From positions 1-6,107 of the forward strand of contig OMTC01000188.1 in the NCBI GenBank assembly GCA_900313845.1: a stretch of DNA of 6,107 nt, in the 5' to 3' direction. The notes beneath the pieces were generated by a model, which was given only the letters and a program-made list of their open reading frames with translations, was not told where the DNA came from and searched no databases. Positions 1-4,822 of this stretch are shown here, piece after piece (the stretch's first letter is position 1; every line of letters starts with the position of its first letter). Made by a program: the position numbers and the translations under genes. The stretch is from an uncultured Prevotellaceae bacterium. Lineage in GTDB: Bacteria; Bacteroidota; Bacteroidia; Bacteroidales; Bacteroidaceae.

Positions 1-1102
1 TGTTCTTCACGAATGGGTCGTAACCGGTGATGCGCACCTGACCACCCTTGGCAACAGGCTTCTTGTCCCAAGTAATCTTCACAGGAGCAACCATTGGCTG
101 ACGGGCATTGCCGAAGCCACGTGGTGGACGATGGTAGAACACGTACCACTGACCATTGATCTCCTGCAAGGAGCCGTGAGTATTATGAGCAGCGTTAGTG
201 GTGATGAGTTTCGAACCGTCTGCATTTGGAACGACACCACGTGAATCAACGAGCACACCGCCCGAACGCCAAGGACCGAGAGGAGAATCTCCGTATGCAT
301 AGCGCAAAGCACTGTTCGTGTTGCCCAGTCCGTACTCCTTACCAGAGTAACCCGAGAACACCATCACATATTTGTTACCAACCTGACGAATGCTCGATGC
401 CTCGAAGAAATTGAAGTCGAGCGGATTCTGACCCTTGTAGAGAGCCTTGTATTCAGAGCCTTCCTTGTCGAGCAATCGACCGTCTTGGCTGCTGGCAGGG
501 ATGAACGGGTCAATCAGTTCCGTACCTTCGCGCTTCGAATACATGGTCTTCTGGTCGAGCTGACAAGCAGTGGAGTGCTGGAAACCATAGAAGACGTAAG
601 CACGATAACCAATGTTGTAATCAGGGTCTTTCTTGTCGTTAATCTTCTCAATGAACACCGATGGGTCGAAGTCGATGAGCGAGCCAGGCACACACTGCGT
701 ACCGTCCTCCGTCAGGTTGACAGGAGTGAAAGGTCCATTTGGACGGTCGCCCTTGCAGACCATAGCTACGCGGCGCCAACCACGACTGTGTGGATAGAGC
801 CAATAAGTCTTCTTACCCGTTACACGGTCAACAGTTTCCACCAAGTCAGGAGCAAACATCGTGTCCCACTGACCACCGACGAACCACTTGAAAATGGAAC
901 CCTCGTCGCGCCACTGCGACAAGTCCTCAACGGGTGCCGACCACATACGGATGTCGGGACCGCAGTAGGCAGTGTAAGTCACATCGTGAGAACCAATGAT
1001 GTAAGCACGGTACTTACCAGGCTGGTCAGGGTCCTCAAACACACGAGGTTCGCCGTCAGGCAGATGTTCCCAAAGCGGCAAATAAGGATTCTGTGCCGTC
1101 AT
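1..1102 (-). CDS. GH43-family glycoside hydrolase, N-terminal part (3' end outside window)
   Basis: A long open frame of 367 codons from the ATG at 1102 runs off the left edge without a stop. The product reads as a five-bladed beta-propeller glycosidase of family GH43, a family of beta-xylosidases, alpha-L-arabinofuranosidases and galactan-active enzymes that trim plant polysaccharides. Numbered from the ATG, I see FEDPD (22-26; D24 as likely catalytic base), FAPD (83-86; D86 as pKa-modulating Asp), FFEASS (232-237; E234 as likely catalytic acid) and the His-containing NTHGS (307-311) near the propeller centre. These roles are assigned from family knowledge, not alignment. The mature-like start AQNPYLPLWEH sits only three residues after the ATG. 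A hydrophobic stretch that looks like the missing signal peptide is encoded in frame upstream (about 1103-1165) but has no ATG, GTG or usable TTG, so the annotated start is uncertain. The protein is probably periplasmic or extracellular. Exact substrate and subfamily cannot be told from this sequence alone. Confidence 0.9.
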   Translation of the reverse strand, partial: MTAQNPYLPLWEHLPDGEPRVFEDPDQPGKYRAYIIGSHDVTYTAYCGPDIRMWSAPVEDLSQWRDEGSIFKWFVGGQWDTMFAPDLVETVDRVTGKKTYWLYPHSRGWRRVAMVCKGDRPNGPFTPVNLTEDGTQCVPGSLIDFDPSVFIEKINDKKDPDYNIGYRAYVFYGFQHSTACQLDQKTMYSKREGTELIDPFIPASSQDGRLLDKEGSEYKALYKGQNPLDFNFFEASSIRQVGNKYVMVFSGYSGKEYGLGNTNSALRYAYGDSPLGPWRSGGVLVDSRGVVPNADGSKLITTNAAHNTHGSLQEINGQWYVFYHRPPRGFGNARQPMVAPVKITWDKKPVAKGGQVRITGYDPFVKN

Positions 1103-1174
1103 CGTCAATAATAAAATTATGAAATGAAATATACAAAAAGTTCGGGATAAGAAAACCGAGGATATTTGTAGAAC
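1103..1174 (-). other. In-frame signal-peptide-like extension of the GH43 gene lacking a standard start codon
   Basis: Reading upstream from the ATG at 1102 in the same frame, there are 24 sense codons before an in-frame TAG. They contain an Arg at codon -14 followed by the hydrophobic run FCIFHFIILLLT, directly before MTAQNPYL. This is the layout of a Sec signal peptide: a basic residue, a hydrophobic core, and cleavage probably near TA|Q. There is no ATG or GTG anywhere in the segment. The only in-frame TTG is two codons before the ATG, too late to include the core. An AUA at 1165 or another non-standard codon would be needed, or the start has been lost by mutation or sequence error. Confidence 0.55.
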
Positions 1175-1199
1175 CTACCTTAAAAATTTATTTATGCTG

Positions 1200-1226
1200 C
1201 AAATATAAAAACAAAAATGGAAACAA
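1200..1226 (-). promoter_or_regulatory. Bacteroidetes-type promoter candidate for the GH43 gene
   Basis: On the minus strand TATATTTG (1207 to 1200) matches the Bacteroidetes -7 consensus TAnnTTTG exactly. The nearest upstream TTG (1226 to 1224) is 16 nt away, shorter than the usual 19-21 nt to a TTTG -33 box, so the -33 match is weak. Transcription would start near 1193, giving a leader of roughly 90 nt before the ATG at 1102. That is long enough to include the whole in-frame signal-like segment. Confidence 0.5.
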
Positions 1227-1341
1227 GGAAAAAAATTACCATTATTTCATGCTTTTAGCGTAAATAACACACTCCAAAATGATAAAGTTCCCGAAATCTA
1301 AGGCGATACGGGCTTAAGTTCATTCTTTTTCTCCCCAAAAG

Positions 1342-1373
1342 TTTAGCCATTTCAAATAAAAGCAGTACCTTTG
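1342..1373 (+). promoter_or_regulatory. Bacteroidetes-type promoter upstream of the MBL-fold hydrolase
   Basis: TACCTTTG at 1366-1373 is an exact match to the Bacteroidetes -7 box TAnnTTTG. A partial -33 element (TTTA, 1342-1345) lies about 20 nt upstream, the usual distance. The predicted transcription start near 1380 leaves a leader of about 74 nt before the ATG at 1454. This is the best candidate promoter for the 1454-3636 gene group. Confidence 0.65.
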
Positions 1374-1383
1374 CACCGACTAT

Positions 1384-1434
1384 TCCCGCCACGCCTCCTA
1401 ACAATGCGCACCAAGGCGGGATTTCGTCTTTTTG
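1384..1434 (+). promoter_or_regulatory. Terminator-like hairpin in the MBL gene leader
   Basis: TCCCGCC (1384-1390) and GGCGGGA (1415-1421) are perfectly complementary over 7 bp around a 24-nt loop. They are followed by a U-rich stretch (ATTTCGTCTTTTTG, 1421-1434). The hairpin lies between the predicted transcription start and the start codon, where an intrinsic attenuator would sit. The long loop and interrupted U tract make efficient termination doubtful, and I do not recognise a riboswitch class. Confidence 0.35.
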
Positions 1435-1453
1435 TAAGGATTGGAATCTATAC

Positions 1454-2251
1454 ATGCATCAAGAAAACAACTACATCACCATGCTTGGCACAGGTAACGC
1501 ACTGGCTACCCGATGCTACAACACTTGCTTCACTCTTCATGGCAAAGAGGGAGTGCTGCTTGTTGATGCAGGTGGAGGTAATGGTATCCTCACCCAACTG
1601 GAAAAGGCTGAAATACCCTGCGAGGACATCAACGACCTCTTTGTTACCCATGCCCACACCGACCATCTTTTGGGTTGCATCTGGATGATACGCATGGCAC
1701 TCCAGTTTCGATACCCTCTCCGCGTGTGGAGCCACAAGAAGGTACTTGACTTGTTGACGGACATTTGTCGCCAGACTCTTCGTCCAAAAGACGTAGCAGG
1801 CATCGGAACCTACGTGACGATGAATTATCTAAGCGATGGAGAACAATTCGAGGCAGGAGGCTTCCCAATTCAATGCTTCGACATCCATTCCACGAATGAG
1901 CTTCAGTTCGGCTTTACAGCAAAGTTGTCCGACGGGCAACGCCTGTGCTGTCTGGGTGATGAGCCATTCAGTCCTCAGTGCCGACAATATGCTGAAGGTG
2001 CAAACTGGTTGATGAGCGAGGCTTTTTGCTTGTATCAAGACCGCGAACAATTCCAACCATACGAGAAGCATCACAGCACCGTACTCGATGCAGCACGTTT
2101 GGCTGAAGAATTAGGAGTTGGCAATCTTATTCTGTATCACTCTGTGGACAAAATGCTCGAGACTCGGAAAAAGAGATATACAGCCGAGGCAGAGACTATT
2201 TATAGTGGTCGCGTTTGGGTGCCAGACGATTTGGAAAGAATCACTTTATAA
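1454..2251 (+). CDS. MBL-fold metallo-hydrolase, RNase Z-like
   Basis: A 265-residue protein of the metallo-beta-lactamase fold, cytoplasmic as no signal peptide is seen. The N-terminal ITMLGTGNA strand/loop (8-16), LLVDAGGG (35-42) and the zinc motif HAHTDH (66-71; H66, H68, D70, H71) are in the expected order. They are followed by H145 (DIHST), the metal-bridging Asp in LGDE (D169), SEAF (188-191), and His residues at H206/H207 and H229 (LYHS). This pattern is closest to the RNase Z / phosphodiesterase branch of the superfamily, where the two zinc ions activate water to cleave phosphodiesters. True tRNA 3'-processing activity is not certain, because the family includes many uncharacterised hydrolases and the length is shorter than typical RNase Z (about 300 residues). 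The start has AAGGA 13 nt upstream (1436-1440) and a good promoter 80 nt upstream. It is the first gene of a likely three-gene transcript, with 46 nt to the next gene. Confidence 0.88.
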   Translation: MHQENNYITMLGTGNALATRCYNTCFTLHGKEGVLLVDAGGGNGILTQLEKAEIPCEDINDLFVTHAHTDHLLGCIWMIRMALQFRYPLRVWSHKKVLDLLTDICRQTLRPKDVAGIGTYVTMNYLSDGEQFEAGGFPIQCFDIHSTNELQFGFTAKLSDGQRLCCLGDEPFSPQCRQYAEGANWLMSEAFCLYQDREQFQPYEKHHSTVLDAARLAEELGVGNLILYHSVDKMLETRKKRYTAEAETIYSGRVWVPDDLERITL

Positions 2252-2297
2252 CTTATCTACAATCACAGTATTCCCAATTATAAAAAAAGACAATACA

Positions 2298-3173
2298 ATG
2301 AAAAGATTTTTAGTTTTAGCCGTAACATTTGTGCTTTGCGGCACCATCAGCGTTCAGGCAGCAGGCGACGAGAAGAATGGACATGCGTATTTCACAAAGG
2401 CTGAATTACCTAATTTGGCTAACATCCTGCCAGCCCCACCAGCATTTGAGTCTGCCAGATTCGTTGCAGACCAGTCACAGTATCTCTGGGGAAAGCTGAT
2501 GCGTCTTGATGAGGCACGCTGTGCTCAGGCTCAGCGTGATGCAGTGTATAGCATGGAAACCATCATCGCGGAGTTCAGCGGCATCTTTGGTTTGGAAATC
2601 ACCAAGGAAGACACTCCCGAAATATACACCATCTTGCAGGATGTCTGCGCTTCATGCGACAGTATTCACACCGACGCGAAGGTATTCTTCAATCGCATGC
2701 GCCCTTACACCTACTACAACGAAGGCACCATCGTTCCAGAAAAGGAAGAGAAGCACCGTTATGAAGGTTCCTACCCTTCAGGACACACCGTACTTGGTTG
2801 GACTGCTGCATTGTTGCTGGCAGATATCAACACTTCTCCAAAAGCAATGGAAGCCCTGTTGGCACGTGGCTATGAGTTCGGACAGAGCCGCGTCATCGCT
2901 GGCTACCACTGGCAAAGCGACGTCGATGCAGGTAGAATGGCTGGCTCCGTGCTCTATCAGATGATTCGCAACCACGAGCGCTTCATCGAACAGTTGGCAA
3001 AGGCTCGTGCTGAGTTCGCCGAGAAAACGGGCGGTATCTCAACAAAAGTGAACAACATTAATAACAGCCAGAGCGAAGGTTCTGCTCACATCTATCGTAT
3101 CGACGGCACGTCTGCCAACGGCAAAGCCAAAGGTGTCGTGATAACTAACGGGCAGAAAGTTCTCAGGAAATAA
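2298..3173 (+). CDS. Secreted PAP2-superfamily (class A type) acid phosphatase
   Basis: A 291-residue protein starting at ATG 2298, where a clear signal peptide begins (MKRFLVLAVTFVLC..., cleavage probably after VQAA near 22). Upstream codons in the same frame overlap the preceding gene and are rejected. All three parts of the PAP2/vanadate-haloperoxidase phosphatase signature are present: K128-x6-R135-P136, PSGH at 160-163 (H163), and S197-R198-x5-H204-x3-D208. In the family H204 is the nucleophile that forms the phospho-His intermediate and H163 is the general acid. The spacing matches periplasmic nonspecific acid phosphatases of class A (PhoN type), which release phosphate from a range of phosphomonoesters. 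After a polar linker (about 245-262) the last 28 residues read AHIYRIDG...KGVVITNGQKVL. This resembles the short C-terminal tail on many secreted Prevotella/Bacteroides proteins, which is related to type 9 secretion sorting signals. Export through that route is an inference. The next gene follows after 40 nt. Confidence 0.93.
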   Translation: MKRFLVLAVTFVLCGTISVQAAGDEKNGHAYFTKAELPNLANILPAPPAFESARFVADQSQYLWGKLMRLDEARCAQAQRDAVYSMETIIAEFSGIFGLEITKEDTPEIYTILQDVCASCDSIHTDAKVFFNRMRPYTYYNEGTIVPEKEEKHRYEGSYPSGHTVLGWTAALLLADINTSPKAMEALLARGYEFGQSRVIAGYHWQSDVDAGRMAGSVLYQMIRNHERFIEQLAKARAEFAEKTGGISTKVNNINNSQSEGSAHIYRIDGTSANGKAKGVVITNGQKVLRK

Positions 3174-3213
3174 GACATCATCGACATTCAGTCAGAATAA
3201 TTCCCAAGAAGAA

Positions 3214-3636
3214 ATGAAAACGATGAAATACTTGAGACTGACATTGATATTGCTTGCCGTTCTCTCCCTCGCCTCTTGCAGCAAAGAAGCACGCGATGGA
3301 GATTGGGCACCTATGATATGGGGACCGGAAGTACCAGTACAGAAAACCGAGGGCGTTTATCTTGTTCCCGAAACTGGGGCCGAATTCACTTTCTCTTGCC
3401 GAAACTATTCGGGCCCTTGGATGTCAAGTGCATCGTCACGCGATGAAAGATATGCTCACGATGCGAATGACTATCATACCATATCGGCTGACTGGTTTAA
3501 AGCTGAGACGAGTGGAAACAAACTGAGAGTTATCTTCAAAGCCAATGAAACAGATGAAGAAAGACCTCTCCAGTTGGTAGTCACTGCAGGCGACATCTTC
3601 TTCACCTTCAGGTTCAGGCAATTTGCTCACCAATAA
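3214..3636 (+). CDS. Small lipoprotein with a BACON-like beta domain
   Basis: A 140-residue protein with a type II signal peptide: a basic N-terminus (MKTMKYLR), a hydrophobic core (9-19) and lipobox LASC with C22 as the lipidated residue. An alternative start at M4 (3223) is possible. The ATG at 3214 is preferred because AAGAAGAA lies immediately upstream. Acidic residues after the Cys (SKEARDGD) resemble a Bacteroidetes lipoprotein export signal, so surface exposure is plausible. The C-terminal half has the shape of a BACON/Ig-like beta sandwich: WFKAE, then a KL.VIF strand, an N-E-T-D-E-E-R-P turn (about 111-118), LQLVVTAGD and a final FTFRFRQ strand. BACON domains are thought to bind carbohydrate or mucin. 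Here the assignment rests on pattern only, the protein has a single domain, and the function is unknown. It is probably co-transcribed with the phosphatase and is followed by the strong terminator at 3678. Confidence 0.8.
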   Translation: MKTMKYLRLTLILLAVLSLASCSKEARDGDWAPMIWGPEVPVQKTEGVYLVPETGAEFTFSCRNYSGPWMSSASSRDERYAHDANDYHTISADWFKAETSGNKLRVIFKANETDEERPLQLVVTAGDIFFTFRFRQFAHQ

Positions 3637-3677
3637 CATAAAGCAAATTCTACTGATAAGAATCCATTTTGGATAAG

Positions 3678-3763
3678 AAAATCCTTCTAATCCTTCAAAT
3701 CCTTGATTAATCTGCGATGCAATGAATTTTATCAAGGATTTGAAGGATTTGAAGGATTTTTTT
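3678..3763 (+). terminator. Strong hairpin terminator built from AAATCCTTC repeats
   Basis: The arms 3678-3707 and 3731-3760 are complementary at 29 of 30 positions (one mismatch, from TTCT instead of TTCA), with a 23-nt loop, followed by seven T residues (3757-3763). Each arm is itself a short tandem repeat of the 9-mer TTTGAAGGA or its complement. It lies 41 nt after the lipoprotein stop, so it can terminate the 1454-3636 transcript. A second small hairpin, ATCCA-TTT-TGGAT (3662-3674), sits just before it. The stem is far longer than needed for termination, suggesting a dispersed repeat that serves as a terminator. Confidence 0.8.
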
Positions 3764-3766
3764 AAT

Positions 3767-3854
3767 GAACGTACTGATGCCCGACTGTGGATTTACTGAT
3801 GCTTTTCTGCGGATTGACTCGAGCGCGATATGGGATTTACTGAAAAGACGAGGG
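3767..3854 (+). repeat. Degenerate 22-nt tandem repeat, about four units
   Basis: GGATT occurs at 3789, 3811 and 3833, exactly 22 nt apart. Units at 3789, 3811 and 3833 begin GGATTTACTGA, GGATTGACTCGA and GGATTTACTGA. A weaker unit at 3767 shares TACTGATGC in register with the 3789 unit. The second half of each unit is poorly conserved. A 22-nt period is about two helical turns, which would put the cores on one DNA face, but no protein-binding role can be shown here. Confidence 0.5.
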
Positions 3855-3868
3855 CTCAAAAGAATTAT

Positions 3869-3926
3869 GGCGAGCGCTCGCCGTCGCAACGCCGAAGGCT
3901 CGTTATCGCTTCAGCGAGCGCTCGGC
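3869..3926 (+). repeat. GC-rich palindrome cluster (GCGAGCGCTCGC type)
   Basis: GGCGAGCGCTCGCC at 3869-3882 is a perfect 14-bp palindrome. A second copy of its core, CGAGCGCTCG, lies at 3915-3924. The second copy also forms the 3' side of a hairpin: GCCGA-AG-GCTCG (3891-3902) pairs with CGAGC-GC-TCGGC (3915-3926) as two 5-bp stems around a 2x2 internal loop, with a 12-nt apical loop. The block is much more GC-rich than the AT-rich spacer around it, consistent with an inserted extragenic palindromic repeat. Confidence 0.6.
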
Positions 3927-3934
3927 AACTAGTT

Positions 3935-4026
3935 AAATCCAAAGGAGCGCTTCAGTTTGTCCACGCAATCGCTTCTGAAAGGATGAACGAAAGGTCGGGT
4001 CGATTCGTTCTTCTGATTTTGGATTT
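3935..4026 (+). repeat. Nested inverted-repeat block with three-way-junction potential
   Basis: AAATCCAAA (3935-3943) is the exact complement of TTTGGATTT (4018-4026). Between these outer arms lie two further inverted repeats: TTCAG/CTGAA (3951-3955 with 3975-3979) and GAACGAA/TTCGTTC (3985-3991 with 4004-4010). Together they could fold as a closed three-way junction in RNA. No known RNA family is recognised. Chance pairing of the inner 5-bp stem is quite likely, and the structure has not been calculated. Confidence 0.35.
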
Positions 4027-4078
4027 CCTCCCTAAAAAGTCTTAATTTTTCGTAAGTTACAATAAAAAAGCGTCTTGC

Positions 4079-4128
4079 ATACTCTTGTAAGAGTATTTTT
4101 TTGTATCTTCGCAAACGAAAACGTTTTC
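4079..4128 (+). promoter_or_regulatory. Promoter-like region with two palindromes before the Nudix gene
   Basis: TATCTTCG (4104-4111) is a one-mismatch copy of the Bacteroidetes -7 box TAnnTTTG. A TTG at 4085-4087 is 16 nt upstream, closer than the usual 19-21 nt. Immediately upstream is an 18-nt inverted repeat, ATACTCTTGTAAGAGTAT (4079-4096), followed by seven more T residues in a T-rich run. Downstream is a perfect 12-bp palindrome, GAAAACGTTTTC (4117-4128), in the early leader. The palindromes could be operators for a dimeric regulator, or the first could act as a terminator. The leader to the ATG at 4152 would be about 35 nt. Confidence 0.4.
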
Positions 4129-4151
4129 AAGAGATAAATCACGACAAAGGT

Positions 4152-4790
4152 ATGCATTACCTGGAACAATGGAATTATTGCCCCAAATGTGGCTCAAATC
4201 AATTCGTGGTGCACGATTTCAAGTCGAAGCACTGCGAAGCGTGTGGCTTCACCTACTATTTCAATGCAGCGGCGGCAGTCATCGCCATCATCGAGAACGA
4301 GAAAGGTGAGATGCTCGTGGCACGTAGAGGGGAGGAGCCAGCCAAGGGAACACTCGATTTCATCGGTGGATTCGTCGATCCAGGCGAAGGATTCGAAGAG
4401 GCAGTGGTGAGGGAAATTGAGGAGGAAACGGGATGGAGAGGCCTCACCCCCGGCCCCTGTCTGAAAGAAGAGAAAAGAAAAAGCCTCACCCCCGGCCCCT
4501 CTCCGAGGGGAGAGGGGAGTAGTTACTCCGAGGATGGTGAAAGCAATGAGAACTTGAAAATATTGTTTTCTCTGCCAAATACTTATCTGTATTCGGGATT
4601 GACGATTCATTCCTGCGATTGCTTCTTCCATGTGCTGATTCCTTCGGATGCCAAGCTCAAAGCCAACGACGACGTGGCTGCTTGCTGGTGGGAGAAACCC
4701 GAAAACATCAAAGTGGAGGACTTCGGACTCCACTCTGCCCGCATCGGTCTCCAACGCTTCCTTGAGCTCAAGAAAAAAGGAAAAGTCTAA
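4152..4790 (+). CDS. Zinc-ribbon Nudix hydrolase with an in-frame repeat insertion
   Basis: A 212-residue cytoplasmic protein from ATG 4152. The longer frame from TTG 4101 would run through the predicted promoter and is rejected. Residues 10-31 form a zinc ribbon (C10-P-K-C13 and C28-E-A-C31), as in Nudix proteins of the NADH-pyrophosphatase-like type. Residues 73-95 match the Nudix box GX5EX7REUXEEXGU fully (G73, E79, R87-E88, E91-E92, G94), so metal-dependent cleavage of a nucleoside diphosphate linked to another moiety is expected. I do not see the SQPWPFPxS motif of true NudC, so the substrate is open. Directly after the box, residues 96-134 are a low-complexity stretch containing LTPGP twice and SPRGEG, encoded by a GC-rich palindromic repeat. 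The fold resumes at LKILFSLPNTYLYSG (135-149). The insertion keeps the frame and the box intact, so activity may survive. The TPR gene starts 32 nt after the stop and may be co-transcribed. Confidence 0.92.
   Translation: MHYLEQWNYCPKCGSNQFVVHDFKSKHCEACGFTYYFNAAAAVIAIIENEKGEMLVARRGEEPAKGTLDFIGGFVDPGEGFEEAVVREIEEETGWRGLTPGPCLKEEKRKSLTPGPSPRGEGSSYSEDGESNENLKILFSLPNTYLYSGLTIHSCDCFFHVLIPSDAKLKANDDVAACWWEKPENIKVEDFGLHSARIGLQRFLELKKKGKV
4440..4528 (+). repeat. GC-rich palindromic repeat element inserted in the Nudix gene
   Basis: GCCTCACCCCCGGCCCCT occurs twice as an exact 18-bp direct repeat (4441-4458 and 4483-4500), separated by an A/G-rich 24-nt spacer. The second copy continues into a perfect hairpin, CCCCTCTCC-GAGG-GGAGAGGGG (4496-4517). 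This is followed by GAGTA-GT-TACTC (4517-4528), another small inverted repeat. The encoded peptide LTPGPSPRGEG is one I recognise as recurring in many unrelated bacterial proteins, where it marks this dispersed nucleotide repeat rather than a protein domain. That recognition is from memory and was not checked. The exact insertion borders are uncertain by several bases. Confidence 0.75.
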
Positions 4791-4822
4791 GAGGATATAC
4801 AATAACAAACACCCCATAAAAC

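Larger units (their letters stand above)
3637..4151. other. Gene-free, repeat-rich spacer between the lipoprotein and Nudix genes
   Basis: This 515-nt stretch contains no credible gene. In order it holds the terminator, the 22-nt degenerate array, the GC-rich palindromes, the nested inverted-repeat block, and a promoter-like region just before the Nudix gene. A 71-codon frame at 3830-4045 overlaps the palindromes, and its basic, Ser/Arg-rich composition follows from the repeats, so it is not called. No transposase, integrase or tRNA is present. Confidence 0.75.

Noticed and set aside
485..1111. A 208-codon plus-strand open frame
   Set aside because: It lies antisense to the GH43 gene, whose motifs are clear on the minus strand. 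The encoded protein has no recognisable features.
2118..2297. N-terminal extension of the phosphatase from 2118
   Set aside because: It overlaps the 3' end of the MBL gene in another frame. The ATG at 2298 begins a clear signal peptide.
3767..3854. CRISPR array
   Set aside because: The 22-nt units are contiguous and degenerate with no unique spacers of regular length, and no cas genes are present.
3830..4045. A 71-codon frame in the spacer
   Set aside because: It runs through the GC-rich palindromes and inverted repeats. Its Arg/Ser-rich content is explained by the repeats, and there is no good ribosome binding site or family resemblance.
4101..4151. TTG start for the Nudix protein at 4101
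   Set aside because: The extra residues come from promoter and palindrome sequence. The ATG at 4152 places the zinc ribbon near the N-terminus, as is usual in the family.
4441..4500. Attachment site or transposon target-site duplication
   Set aside because: The 18-bp copies are internal to the palindromic element and enclose only 24 nt. No integrase or transposase is nearby.
4194..4817. A 207-codon minus-strand open frame
   Set aside because: It is the antisense shadow of the Nudix gene and includes the reverse of the palindromic repeat.
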